Below are positions 33,386 to 45,800 of a stretch of 64,000 bases of DNA, in pieces. The DNA is from Mercurialis annua. Taxonomy: Eukaryota; Streptophyta; Magnoliopsida; Malpighiales; Euphorbiaceae. Position numbers and translations under genes: made by a program. Each line of letters begins with the position of its first letter. Position 1 is the stretch's first letter. The notes beneath the pieces are model-generated. The model was not told where the DNA came from, did not search any database, and was given only the letters and a program-made list of their open reading frames with translations. The stretch is from NCBI RefSeq assembly GCF_937616625.2, contig NC_065577.1:7481001-7545000 (forward strand), read 5' to 3'.

Positions 33386-33446
33386 CCACTTATTCTCTCT
33401 ATCTCTCAAGAATCCTCTTCGCTGTGAATCTGTTTGATTGATTCAG
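33386..33446 (+). other. Non-coding first exon (5' UTR) of ASI1/IBM2-like gene, approximate start
   Basis: A CT-rich stretch ends with GATTGATTCAG at 33446, followed by GTATGCG, a good donor. The matching acceptor ATGCAG ends at 33816, and 33817-33852 is the rest of the 5' UTR before the ATG at 33853. The transcription start is a guess. Confidence 0.55.
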
Positions 33447-33852
33447 GTATGCGATTCTTCTTCCTCTCTTCAATTCAAGTTTCGTAATTTAACTGTTCAT
33501 AATTATATTCAAAAAAAAATTGAATCAATTTTACCATATGACCTAGAATCATAATTTTTGGGTAACTGAATAGTGAGTTTTATTAGGTTTTTTTTGTTTG
33601 AGTTAAGATTTTTGTATCTGTAATTAGTCGAGACAAACGGAACTGGAAATTATCGCGGTAATTTATCGCTGGTGCATTGTTACTCGAAATTCACCTATTT
33701 GGTAGTAATATATTCATATACACATTTTGCATATGACTGTGTTTAATTATATTCACAAAATTATTTTTTTTGTGCTTCCACATTAACAATTACAAATATC
33801 AATATACTGTATGCAGGTAAATTGCTAATTCTGTACTGAATTCTACCAGAGC

Positions 33853-36800
33853 ATGACTCGAGCAGAGGAAGACGAGAACATTCAATTTGCGTGGGGTAAG
33901 AAGAGAGGGCTTGGTGGGAAAAAGAAAGACGTACAATTTTATGAATCGTTTACTTATGATGGTGTGGAGTATGCACTCTATGACTCTGTTTATTTATATA
34001 CGGATAGTGACTCCGAGCCTCATGTTGGTAAAATCATAAAAATATGGGAGAATTCAGACAAGACCAAGAAAGTGAAAATTCTATGGTTCTTCCGTCCTTG
34101 TGAGATTCTGAACTATCTCAATGGCAACAAAGTTTGCCAGAATGAATTGTTTTTAGCATCTGGTGATGGTACAGGCCTTACAAATATTAATCCTTTGGTA
34201 ACTATATCTTTTATACCCTGGTTTTAGCTTCTAATTTTGCTTCAATATAATGCATTTCATGGCTACTTTTTACCTTGGGTCATTATAGAAGTCAAAGCAT
34301 AAAACTTGATCTCAATCAAGGTTTATGTTTTCGACTCAACCTTAACTCAAATAAGCTAGAATAATAAATTGAAACATTAAATGGCAAAATAGTATTATAA
34401 TAGATTAACCTTGGCGAGATTGATAGGCTCAAATAATCTCAAAGAATATATTAAAATATGGGAGAGTAAATAGTAAAGTAATAGATGCAAGATTAAGCTT
34501 GTGAGATTAGCGAGTCGTGTGTTGCGGTGCTAGAAGATGGCTCGACAAATTACTTGAGTAGTCTAAATTTGAGCTCGACTATTTTACATCCCAATCATTT
34601 TAATCAAATTGTCTGATGTCCCTTGATTTGCATACACATTATGTGATAAGGTCCCATCCACATGTTTTACATTCTTATGGGAAATAGTCTAAGTTATCGG
34701 TATTGGGAGATATAAAATAGTTTAGAGAATCACCTAAAACAGGAATAATGCTAATAGGTTGATGATTATTGTGAGAAGGTTTGCGAGCCACAAATTTATA
34801 ATTAATATAATTTTTGTACTTAATTCCATGTTTGCTCAAAAAACTATAATAATGAACGAACACCGTAGTTTTTAAGATTGTGTAGTGAAATACTTCATAA
34901 TGAGTCGAGCTTGAGTCAAGTAGGTTTGTGATCCAAGTTTGAGCATTGCATTCTTCAATTTTTGAAATTTTTCCTAACTGATGTTCTTACTATTTTGTCA
35001 TTTTGCATTTTATAGTAGTTTCTCATTCATTGAAATTTAAGCTCAATATTGTTGAAAGATCCACATATAATCAAATTGGCCAGAGCTTTAAGATCGAGTT
35101 AACTTTTGAGTGTCGAGTTTTGGACAGAGCCAAGCTCGAACTCAAGCCTAATTATGTTCTACTAGGGGTGTAAACTAGTTGAGTGTCAGTTACGTAAGAT
35201 CAATTCAAAAAAATTGAGTCGAGCTTCAGCTACTCGAGCTTAACCTTGTGATAAGCTTGTATCAATTAAAGAGGCTCGTGATCCCGTGATCCCAAACGAC
35301 CTTCTTACATGCTTAAAATAATAATTTATTTCATATTATATTGACTATATATACCTCTAAATATAGGTGTATATCAAATTAGTTGCTTGAAATTCATATT
35401 TTATAGTGAAATAAATTGAATACGTTAATATAATTTTTGAATTATTATTTTTGTTTTGTTTTAAACTTCAGTTGAGTTAAGGGTCGAGTAGCTCAAAAGA
35501 TGTTGTTTGAGTACGAGTTCAAAAATTTAAGCCCATTTGAGGATGAGCTTGAACTTGTATAACACACTTGAGGTCGAGCTTGACACAAATCGGACTTAGC
35601 CCAATTAGTTTACACTCGTAGTTTCTAATGAGTATTATATTGTGTCTTGATTAGAATGTTAGGTTGTTCAAGTTGAGTAAAACAAGTAAAGAGTGTACAC
35701 ATTACAAGTTCTTAAAGGCTAGGACGTGAAAAGGATAAAGCTAATTTAGATGGAGTGGTATTGGAAGAGAGCACATGTTTCCAAGTATCTTGGTTTAAAT
35801 ATTCAAGATGATAAGAGGATGTGAAAAGCATGCCAGTTCTAGGGTAAGTATGATGAATAATGTGGAGAAATGCCGCGAATTCTATGTGATTGCACGATAT
35901 TAACCATTTTTAAAGGGAAGCTATATTGCATTGGGTTATGACCTGCTATGATGTATGGTTGTGGATATTGAGTGATAATTACACCTCTCGTTGCCTATAA
36001 GATGCGTGTTGGGGGAAATGATAGTGGTTAGATGAAATATGATTTTATGGACTTAATTGATAAGGCAATCGACGAGAGTTTCACTTAGAACTGACATGTC
36101 AAGAGTATGGAGGTTTAGATGATTTAGTTATTCGAGTCTTAGATAAATGAATAGCTGATTAGGATTCATGATACGATGAAGGGTAGATGCTATAGCTAAA
36201 CTACAACTAGGGTGATTTCGTAGGATTCCGAATACGCGGCTTCAAAACATTCATATATGTGATCTTGTTGTGTTGCATTGAATTGATAAACTCCATTGTG
36301 AGATATCTTGTAAACGGGTTGTTGAACGAGTTGTAACATAGATTTATGTTGTTAGCTCTATTGCAATTTGATTTTCCTCTATTCTATATTGGCTATGAAG
36401 CTCTGGCACTTCTCAGAAGTGTCGTATGTTGGGACACTTCAGGGACACGCGACACGTCATCGACACGCATGAGAAACGACAAAATGTCCATTTTTTAACG
36501 GTTGAAGGAAGGGGACACCAAGTACACGTTATAGATATGCAACATTTCTTCTAATTTTTTCTTTGAATATGAACACAACCCTCTCTTTTTTGAAATAAAA
36601 ATACAACTCTCTTCAATTTTTTTTTAATTTTTTCTTACAATTTCTTTTCATTTCCTCAATTTAATTGATTTTTTCGTCTAATATCTTTTCTATTTCTTCT
36701 ATTTATACACAAATAAACATACTCATCTCTTCAACTTCATGGATTTCTCTTTTTAAGTTCTGTGACTTTTAAGACAAAAGCCACCAAAGGGTCCTTGTGC

Positions 36801-39800
36801 CCAAGTCGCGAGGTGATTGGCGCCTAGGGTTCCTAGTGCACGAAGTGATAGGCGAAGCGTTCAAATTTTAAAAATAATGCGCTGAGAAACAATAACGATG
36901 AAATTTATAAAACGTATCATGATCATAAGAAGAGAAGATGTGGTCTTGATCAACTGTTTTTGCTTACTGTTGATTTCTATTTTTTTTGCGTTTCGAAGAG
37001 AAGTGTATGTTTTGATCAAGGAAAAAATAGGGTAATTAGATTGTGAGTAGATATACCATAAGAATTGAATAAGTGAAAAAATCAGGATTTTATTTTAATA
37101 TTTTTAAAAAGTCAAAATAGACCTATTTTTCTTAAGGCGTGCACGCATCCTTTTCCACTCGCCAGCCTCTCCCTCTCTCTCTATATATATGCAAATTTAA
37201 ATATATAATTAGTTCCCATTTCACCGCCTTATCCGTGTCTTATTTTTTAGAAAACACCGTTCATTTTGTCCATACATGTTCCTGTATCCGTCAGTGCTAC
37301 ATATTTTTTGTACGATTGAGGCTTGTGAATTGCACTGCAAATACTTATCCATGCGCTAGTGCTACTGCTAGCAGAAATGAAGTGGCTTTTCTTTTTTACT
37401 CTAAGCATATTTAGTTTTTTTAGAGCTTCCTTAAGGAAGCTTATTTTTTGACATTAAATCAGGAGGCAATTGCGGGAAAGTGCAATGTTATATGCGTTTC
37501 AAAGGACAATAGAAATCTACAACCTTCACAAGAAGAACTTCAAAAGGCGGACTTCATATTTTACCGTGCTTTTGATGTCGGGCGCAAGATGATCTTGGAT
37601 AAGATAGATGATAAAATTGCGCTAGTTGATGGTATGTATTATCCAACGTTTCATATTTTACCATGCTTTTGACGTCGGGTGCAATATGATCACATTCATA
37701 TTTTTAATTCTGATTATTGTGTTTCTTGTGTTGTATTTTTGTAATTGTTGCAGGTAAGTTTTTACTTAACAAACTCCATAGTCAGAAATCTAGTGCTGTT
37801 ACTGAGCGTGATCCAGTCAAGAAAGAGGACCTTGGAAATGCTACGGTTGCCGGTGGTACAACACTTTCTTTTGAGATGACCGCTTCAGGGGAGCAAAAAA
37901 CTTTGAAGGCAGACAACTGTTTAATTGATATTCTAGCAAAAGAAAATGGAGATTCTAATGTTTTGATTACACAACGAAGCTTGTCTAATGACACGATCAC
38001 TTTAAAGTCTAAGGATGATCCTGTTAAGGGTCACAGTAAAGCTGGTTTAATTCTTGCCACTGAAGTTCAAGTTGAAGAGGGGGTGGAAGCAACCGAAGAT
38101 TCTGTTAGATTTGCTAATAGGCCACTAAAAGATGACAAACATGATAGTTCTGTCAAAGCATCTGATAGTAACAAGGAGATAATTGTGCAGAAATTAGTTC
38201 GTGATTCTAGCTGCTGTGATGCTAAGGCCGTAAGTCAAACAGTCACAGCTTTTGAAGACAAATCTAAACGTAAATTTGTAAAGGATCCCCAGGAGACAGA
38301 GTTTATTTCTTCTAAGAGGCCAAAGCTTGATGAGAAGCTTACAAAGTTTGCCAATGAAAATTTGCCTAGAGAATCTCCTCAAGATGTCTCGAATGATGAT
38401 GCTGTTAGGGGTAATGGTAAAGTTGGTAAAGTTCCTGCCCCTGCCATAAGTCAAACAGTCACAGCTTTTGAAGACAAATCTAAACATAAATCTGTAAAGG
38501 ATCCCCAGGAGACAGAGTTTATTTCTTCTAAGAGGCCAAAGCTTGATGAGAAGCTTACAAAGTTTGACAATGAAAATTTGCCTAGAGAATCTCCTCAAGA
38601 AGTCTCGAATGATGATGCTGTTAGGGGTAATGGTAAAGTTGGTAAAGTTCCTGCCCCTGATGCTCAAATAAAAAAGAAGTTAAAGGCTGTAGAAGATTGT
38701 AGCAGATATCTGCCATCAAAAAATGATGCACTTAATTATTCTATTCAGCCATCTGACAGTAATAAAGAGAAATCTGATGGTAATAAAGGGAAAATTGTGC
38801 AGAAATTAGTACAGGATTCTCAATGTTATGATGCCAAGCCTACTGGTAAAACTATTGCTGTTGTAGAGAAATCTAGACCTCAACTTATTAAGGAGTCTGA
38901 TGAGAAAAAGATCATTTCTTCTAATAAGCCAAAGGTTGATGGGAAGCCTATGCAGTTTTCTAATGGGAAATTGCCTGGAGAATCTTCAAGGGAGGCGTGT
39001 AATGATATCAGCAAAGCTAGTAGTAAAATATTGGAAGTCACTCGAAGACCAGAAGTTGTAAGTTGGATTTTTAGGACCTTTAATGACTCAGTTTTCTTTT
39101 TGTTTATGTGAGTTTTCCTTTGTTCAGTAGTTCTAGCGGCGCTTATATTAGTACTAACACTAAGGTTTGTATGTTTATTGACAGGATAAAAGCAAATGGT
39201 TTTCAGGACTTGTAAGTGTCCTTTTTCAGTTCGCACTGTTGCCTAATTTTGATTCTGTTTTGTTTACTTATTACTTAGGCTGACACCTAATGTTAATAAA
39301 TGCCATGCATATATTTTCCAGCCTTGGGAAGAAAGAATAAAAGCTGCAAATGAAAGTGGAAGGGTAGTCTTGCTCCAAAATTTGGATCCTTCTTACACTG
39401 GAGCAGAAGTGGAGGTAAATTTTTTTCTAAAAAATAAATTCTTTTAACTGATTACATACATACTTTTGTGTTGCAGCATTTCACAATTGTAGTTTTCTGT
39501 TACTGTGGATAACTATCGTCTTCCTTCCGCACTCCCTGACCTTCATCACCCATTTCCCCTAATTTTGACGTCTTGGCTACTTGTTTTTTTTCATGTTTTC
39601 TTAGCCACTATCTTTGGTCAATTTTTTCCTTCTTTTTGAATTTTCTACTAATGTAGTTTAATTGTTCAGGACATTGTTTGGCATGCTTTGAAGCAACATT
39701 GCACAGCAAAAATTATTCCACGAGTTGAATACTCTAGCCCGCACTCTGGTACAAGGACCACTTATCTTTTAGTTTCTATTAATTTTGCTTACAAGCTTTG

Positions 39801-42800
39801 GTTTTTATTCTATAAGGTGTATTAAGCAGACTTTTTGGTGAGAAGTAGGACTTGACAATAGGGTTATGTGTCGGGTTGATTTGATTCATTTTGAAATCGA
39901 CCAAAACTGACCATCATCGATATGTCAAAGTTCAATCTTAACCAAATCGCAATAAATGTTTAGACCAACTCTGAGCCGAACTGAACTATTTGGTCAGTTC
40001 AATTAACATTTTTAATTTAAATTTATTTTGATATATTTTGAAAGTAACTTAAAAATAAAGAAGTATAAACTAATAGAATTTCATGTATAAAATTATTAAC
40101 ATATTTTCTAAGGGGTATTGACAAAGCAAATTCCAACGTTTCATATTTGTAGGGATTTAATTCCAATGTTCAAAACGTTACAAAATAAACCCAAACTTTT
40201 CCGTTTTTTACATTTTGTATCCCAATTTTAATTTTCGAAACGGAGAGGAGACGAGTTTGAAGAACGAGATTGATATGTTTGATGCTAGGTATTTAGATTA
40301 GAAGGAGAACAATACCGTTTTGTTCAAAACAAATCGGTTTTGTTTTGTTCAAAACGACACCTTTCTTTAAATAAAATTTTGAAGTCAACGGCCATTGTGA
40401 TGTCCTGCCACAATGTCCATGACCTGGCATTCCTTGTAAACAAAATATGAAGTTCACTGAATGTTAAATTTTTTATAGAATTAACTTAGTATAAATAGAT
40501 TACTAAAAATATATATTACATGTAGGTTACATATTAGAAAATATACTACATGTAATAGTTATAAATGAAGTATACATGAAACATGCATCTATTTATATTA
40601 ATCTTTTTTTAAATTTGTAAATATTTTAATATATTAGTTATTTGTTCGATTGTTCAATAATGTTCAAACTGAATATTTACAAAAACCTCGACTGAACTTT
40701 TTTTGCTGTTTTAATTTGATTTGATTCAATTTGTTTGCACACCCTGCTTGACATTGTGCGCTTTCACATGCTCACACTAGCATTGCTAGTATAAACCTAT
40801 CTTTATGCTGACAATATTTAGTGCTTGCGTTGCAGGTCAAGGTTTTGCTATATTTAAAACAAAGGAAGCAGCCGAGACAACTATCACAAAACTTAATGAA
40901 GGTTGCCTTATGATGTCGAATGGGAGGTAATCAACTTTAGTCCATCATTGTTGGTACTCATTCTTAATTTGCTTCCATCAAGACATAATAAAATTGATAG
41001 ATATTATGAAATGAGTTTGATTTATTTTTCCGTCAAAATCATCATACTATGATCTAGATACCTGGTCCATGAGTTAACAAATGAGTTGCTAGATAATCTA
41101 TTTTTAAGTTTGTTAGATAACCATTTCATTAGAAAATCCAAAGTTTTTTTTATGAGGCTCTCATAATGATTTGATTATTTCTAACACATTTGCACACGAA
41201 TGTTCTTTAGATTTTAAAGCGTGAATAAACACATCCGCTTTACCTTGTACTTGAATTTTTAATTAATTAAATGGGGTTGTCTAGGATCAAATCCAAAACC
41301 TTTCTATCATCCAAAAATATAAGCCGCTAGGTGAGCTTCGACTATATTGTATTATATCTAACAAGGCTTTTAAATAAGCTAGTTTTTAGTCCTTAACGTA
41401 GTTACTAGATTCGCGATGGCGCGAGTCGTGGTATGGGGACGGGTACTTAATTCGCTTGTAGTTAGAGAATCCCATGCTTCAGGGATAGGATTCATCGGCT
41501 CGTTCTTTCGGGACACGGGGCCATTTCCTATTTGACAAATAAAGAGTGCAATGTCCAATTTGATATTCTTTCTTCTTCTTCTTCAATGGCGGTTATTTAC
41601 TTTCATTGCATATATTCAATGGCCGTTATATTTGGAACTCCACCCCTGCAAATCAATTCGCATTCGTGTTCCAAGGCGAATCAGATTGCCAAAGAACCGC
41701 GAACTGGTTCACATTACTAGGGGGGAGGAGCAAATCTAGTAACTATGGTCCTAAACTAAGTGAGCTCCCGAGTTGTAATAGCCGTGTTATGAATTGTGAA
41801 AAGTGATGCGTTCAATTAAATTTCATTTCAATGTGTAATTTTAAGGATTGAACTTGATTGAGCTTCCATTGATTTGCTCTCTAAGAGGTTAGGTAATGAA
41901 ATTTTTAAAAGGAGGTCAAAAGGAAATAACGAGTCAATTCAAAAGGAGAACAAAAGATATAAGAGGCATTTGGGCATTTTGATGCTAAAATACAATTATC
42001 GGCTTCTAATAGCTTCAAAAGTTTGTTGTGTAGTTTTGGGTGACTTTAATGATTATGATGACCATCTTTAGTGATTTGTGTGACAATGTCATATGACGGA
42101 ATAGAAAGGAGACATATTGGTGGCAACCTAGACAATGAAAGGTTTTAGAAGGTGGAAATTTGTGAAGTTGATTTCTTTGGTTTTTTTCTATTGATTATGG
42201 TGCATGGTTGAGAATAGAACATTTGCTTTTACAAAGGTAACCTATTTTTTCATAGTGCATTTGAGACGTGGGGCTCGACTAGAATGTTGTTTAACAAATA
42301 TACCTTGGCGAATGACATACTTAATATGTTATTCTTGAAATTGTTGATGTTTTTGATGATACAAAGAAGGACGACTACACTTTTCACCCAGTGGCTTTCA
42401 ACATTCAATGAAAATTACTTCAACTTCAAGCGGCGTTTACTCTATAGACTTCTTACTAGTTGAAATATTTCAAAAATCGTCACCTTGAATCAAGTTTGTG
42501 CCAATTCCTTTTATGCTCCATCATTATAGGACCGTTTGAAATTCGTCCTTTGAGCTATGATTATGGATCTTCCATTGCTAATGATGAATTTTACTAAGTC
42601 ATATTTTTGTTATGATGTCTTATAGTAATCAAGACCTTTGTTCTTTTCTTTGTCCCTTTATTTACCAAGTCATATTCAAGTCCTTTGAGCAAATAATCTT
42701 TATTTGTAGGCCTCTGGTTGGAAGTTTTGCAAAACTTACTTTTCGTGGAAAGCCATCAACGTTTTTTGGTCACATGTCTTTTGACAAAACTAGACAACAA

Positions 42801-45800
42801 CAAATGCAACGTGAGATGGTAATTCTTGCACTCTTCCATCTTATTTTCATGAACTTCAAATTCAATTGGACTACTAGGCAATTTTACGTCAGAAAAATGC
42901 TGATGTGGACGCCAGAACAGAACAATGGTTATTCCGGTTTACACATCATTTTTTTGACGGAAAATTACTTGGTGTCTAAAATTGTTAAAAATTGATAGTT
43001 CATGTACTAATTTGCTAAAATTAAAAGTTCGTGTTAAATTTGCAAAACAAGCTAAAGTTTGTGATTTTTCCGCTATTAAGCCATGCGAGAATGATATTGA
43101 TTTTTGCCCACCTTATACAAGATATTTGACTTAAGTGGCAATTTGACTCCTCAATTTGTAAGAAATGGGCAATTAATACATAAATTAATTTTGTGGGCAA
43201 ATTAGTCACGAACTTGTTGATTATGGACAATTAACCCCATTGGGACAAATTAGTTTACAAGTTGAGGGGGTAAATTGCCAATTTAGGAAACTATTAGCTT
43301 ACAAGTTGAGGGGACAAATTGCCAAAATGGGGTTAATTGCCCATAATCAACAAGTTCGTGACTAATTTGCCTACAAAGTTAATTTATGTGTTAATTGCCC
43401 ATTGCTTATAAGTTGAAGGGGCAAATTTCCACTTAAGTCCAAGATATTTCTTGTTCAGTTATATTCTTCAATCTATATGTGAATTGGGATGAGTAGCACA
43501 GACACGAGTATGGAGAATGGGGATTTTGGACACACAAATGGCGAAACAATGTTATTTTAAGGTATCCTATGTGGAAAATGAAATTCCGTGTCCGAAACGT
43601 CTCGGAAACGGGACACGTTGATTAAAAGAAGTGTCTGTGTTACCTAGTTGGGATGTCACATCCTTTCACCTTATTGCTCGCAATTTTCTCACGGTTCACA
43701 CCAATCTAGCTAAGAATTTTTTAAAAGTTGAAATATACTATTTGTTTCATTTCTATTAAGGTAAAGATTCATTGTATTATTATTTTGGATTAGAAACTTA
43801 AAATAAGACTTATTCTTTCAAATGAAATTATCAACAAATGAAATTAAACTTGGATGTGTCATTTTAGTCAAGTAAAACAAGAATTCTAATGTCATTATAA
43901 ATATACAAATGATTTAAAAATTTATGTGTTATTTTTAGTGATCAATTAAGACTTAAGTAGCAATTTGCCACTTCAACTTGTAAGTAAAGGGCAATTAACA
44001 TATAAACTAATTTTGTTGGCAAATCAATGCACAAACTTGGTAATTATGGGCAATTAGCCCATTTTGGCAAATTAATTTACAAGTTAAGTGGGCAAATTAC
44101 CAATTTAGGAGACAATTAACTTACAAATTGAGGGGAAAAATTGTCATAATGGGGCAAATTGCTCATAATCAGTAAATTCATGTACTGATTTGTCCACAAA
44201 GTTAATTTATATGTTAATTGTTCATGCTTACAAGTTGGAGGGGTATATTGCCACTTAAGTCGATAAATTAACTTAAATATGTCATTACCATTTATTTAAA
44301 CTTACCATTTATTTGAGAAATGATTTGATATTTATTGCTTTTATGCCTTTTTATAATAGGCCTAAAGACTATTTAAATCTAAACATTTTCGTTTATACCA
44401 TTACAATCAAACATTATGCCATTATTATTTATTTTAGACTTTCATTTGATATATTAATATTGGAGAAATGGTTTGATATTTATCGCTTTTATGCTTTTTA
44501 TAATAGGCCTAAAGACTATTTTCGTTTCTTATCAATTACAACCAAACATTGTATCCCAATTTCAAATTTACCTACATGGCAATACATGTAGGTGCATAGC
44601 TAAACTATATTCAACACATCATACCCAAGTGGACTAATATTAGACTTACCGGACACCTAAAATACATTAGATACATCATAAATATAGAAATCAACAAGTT
44701 TTAATGGGTAAGTATTGAGTTTTTTTATTTTCTAAAAATTGAGTTTGATTGGAATGGTAAGAAAAATGGATAAATGATAAGATTTAACTATTATGTAGTC
44801 CAATTAGGCAACTTGTGTCTTGCCACATAGGTCAATTTTATACTCAAGCTAAAATTGAAATACAATTGGAACAAATCTTAAAGGTTGGAATATCATTGTA
44901 AAAATTAAAAGGTTCAGTTGTAATTGATAATGAACTAAAGGTTTAGATTTAAATAGCATGTAGTAGCTCTTTATATTATTACTCCCTCTGTCTCAAATTA
45001 GTAGACACTATTTCCATTTTTTTTATCCCAAATTATAGGCGGTAATTTATTACTTAATGCTTAATTGTTATATGTGCTTACTTATTATGGTTGAATGCAT
45101 TAAAGAAACATAAAGGACGTTACAAGAAAAAATTACCACTACAGTAAATAAGGTTAAGTGGGGTATTTTTTTGGCTTAAATGCACCAAAAATCACCAACT
45201 TTCGCTTGTTTTTAGTATTTAACATAATTTTTTTATTTTGGCATATTTAACATGAATTTTGATTTTTTGCAATTAAGACCACGTGTGTGTTTCCTTTGAA
45301 AGATAGTGTCATTTTACATCCAAACGGTGCCGTTTTACATCCAAACGGTGCCGTTTTACATCCAAACGGTGCCGTTTTACATCTAAAACGGTGTCAGTGT
45401 CTTTAATTACAAAATTTTGCAAGTTCATGTACTTTTTTGCTAAAATTAAAAGATTATGTTAAATACCAAAAACACGGTAAAGTTGGTGATTTTTAGTGCA
45501 TTTAAGCCGTATTTTTTTATAAAATAACTCATTTTACCTAGATAAGTCAATTTCTTAATACTTGTGCCTATCAACTTGGGACAGAGAGAGTATTAAAGTT
45601 CTCTATTCCAAGTTGTGTTTAATATTTATCCACTTCATTTTTTCTTTTAGTTATTTTCTTTGACAATGTGAATTTGTTTAAGAATTTTAATTTATTTATT
45701 TCATAGTAGAAAGATCTTATTTGGTCTTTCAATTTACTGCATGGGTGAGTTTAGTAGTTTTAGCCTATTAGTTAGCCATGCTAAGGGATATTAACTTTCA

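Larger units (their letters stand above)
34198..37462 (+). other. Intron 2 of ASI1-like gene, with hAT-like and LINE debris
   Basis: A 3.27-kb intron splitting the BAH domain. It contains words rich in GAGCTTGAGTC/GTCGAGC (34500-35620), a probable hAT-like inverted-repeat element (35160-35624) and a decayed LINE reverse-transcriptase tail (35690-36260). It also contains short GACACG-rich sequence (36420-36530). The ORF at 37139-37414 is non-genic. Confidence 0.7.

Noticed and set aside
37717..37753. Upstream methionine as start of the 464-codon frame in ASI1
   Set aside because: This is intron 3 sequence ending in TTGCAG. BAH residues continue across the junction 37631/37754.
38194..38667. 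157-codon antisense ORF with internal repeats
   Set aside because: It is the reverse of the duplicated ASI1 exon 3. The sense frame is continuous, spliced and homologous to ASI1.
44313..44591. 92-codon ORF with a repeated NRPKDY segment
   Set aside because: The repeat comes from a 148-bp intronic tandem duplication. It lies inside ASI1 intron 8 with no family match.
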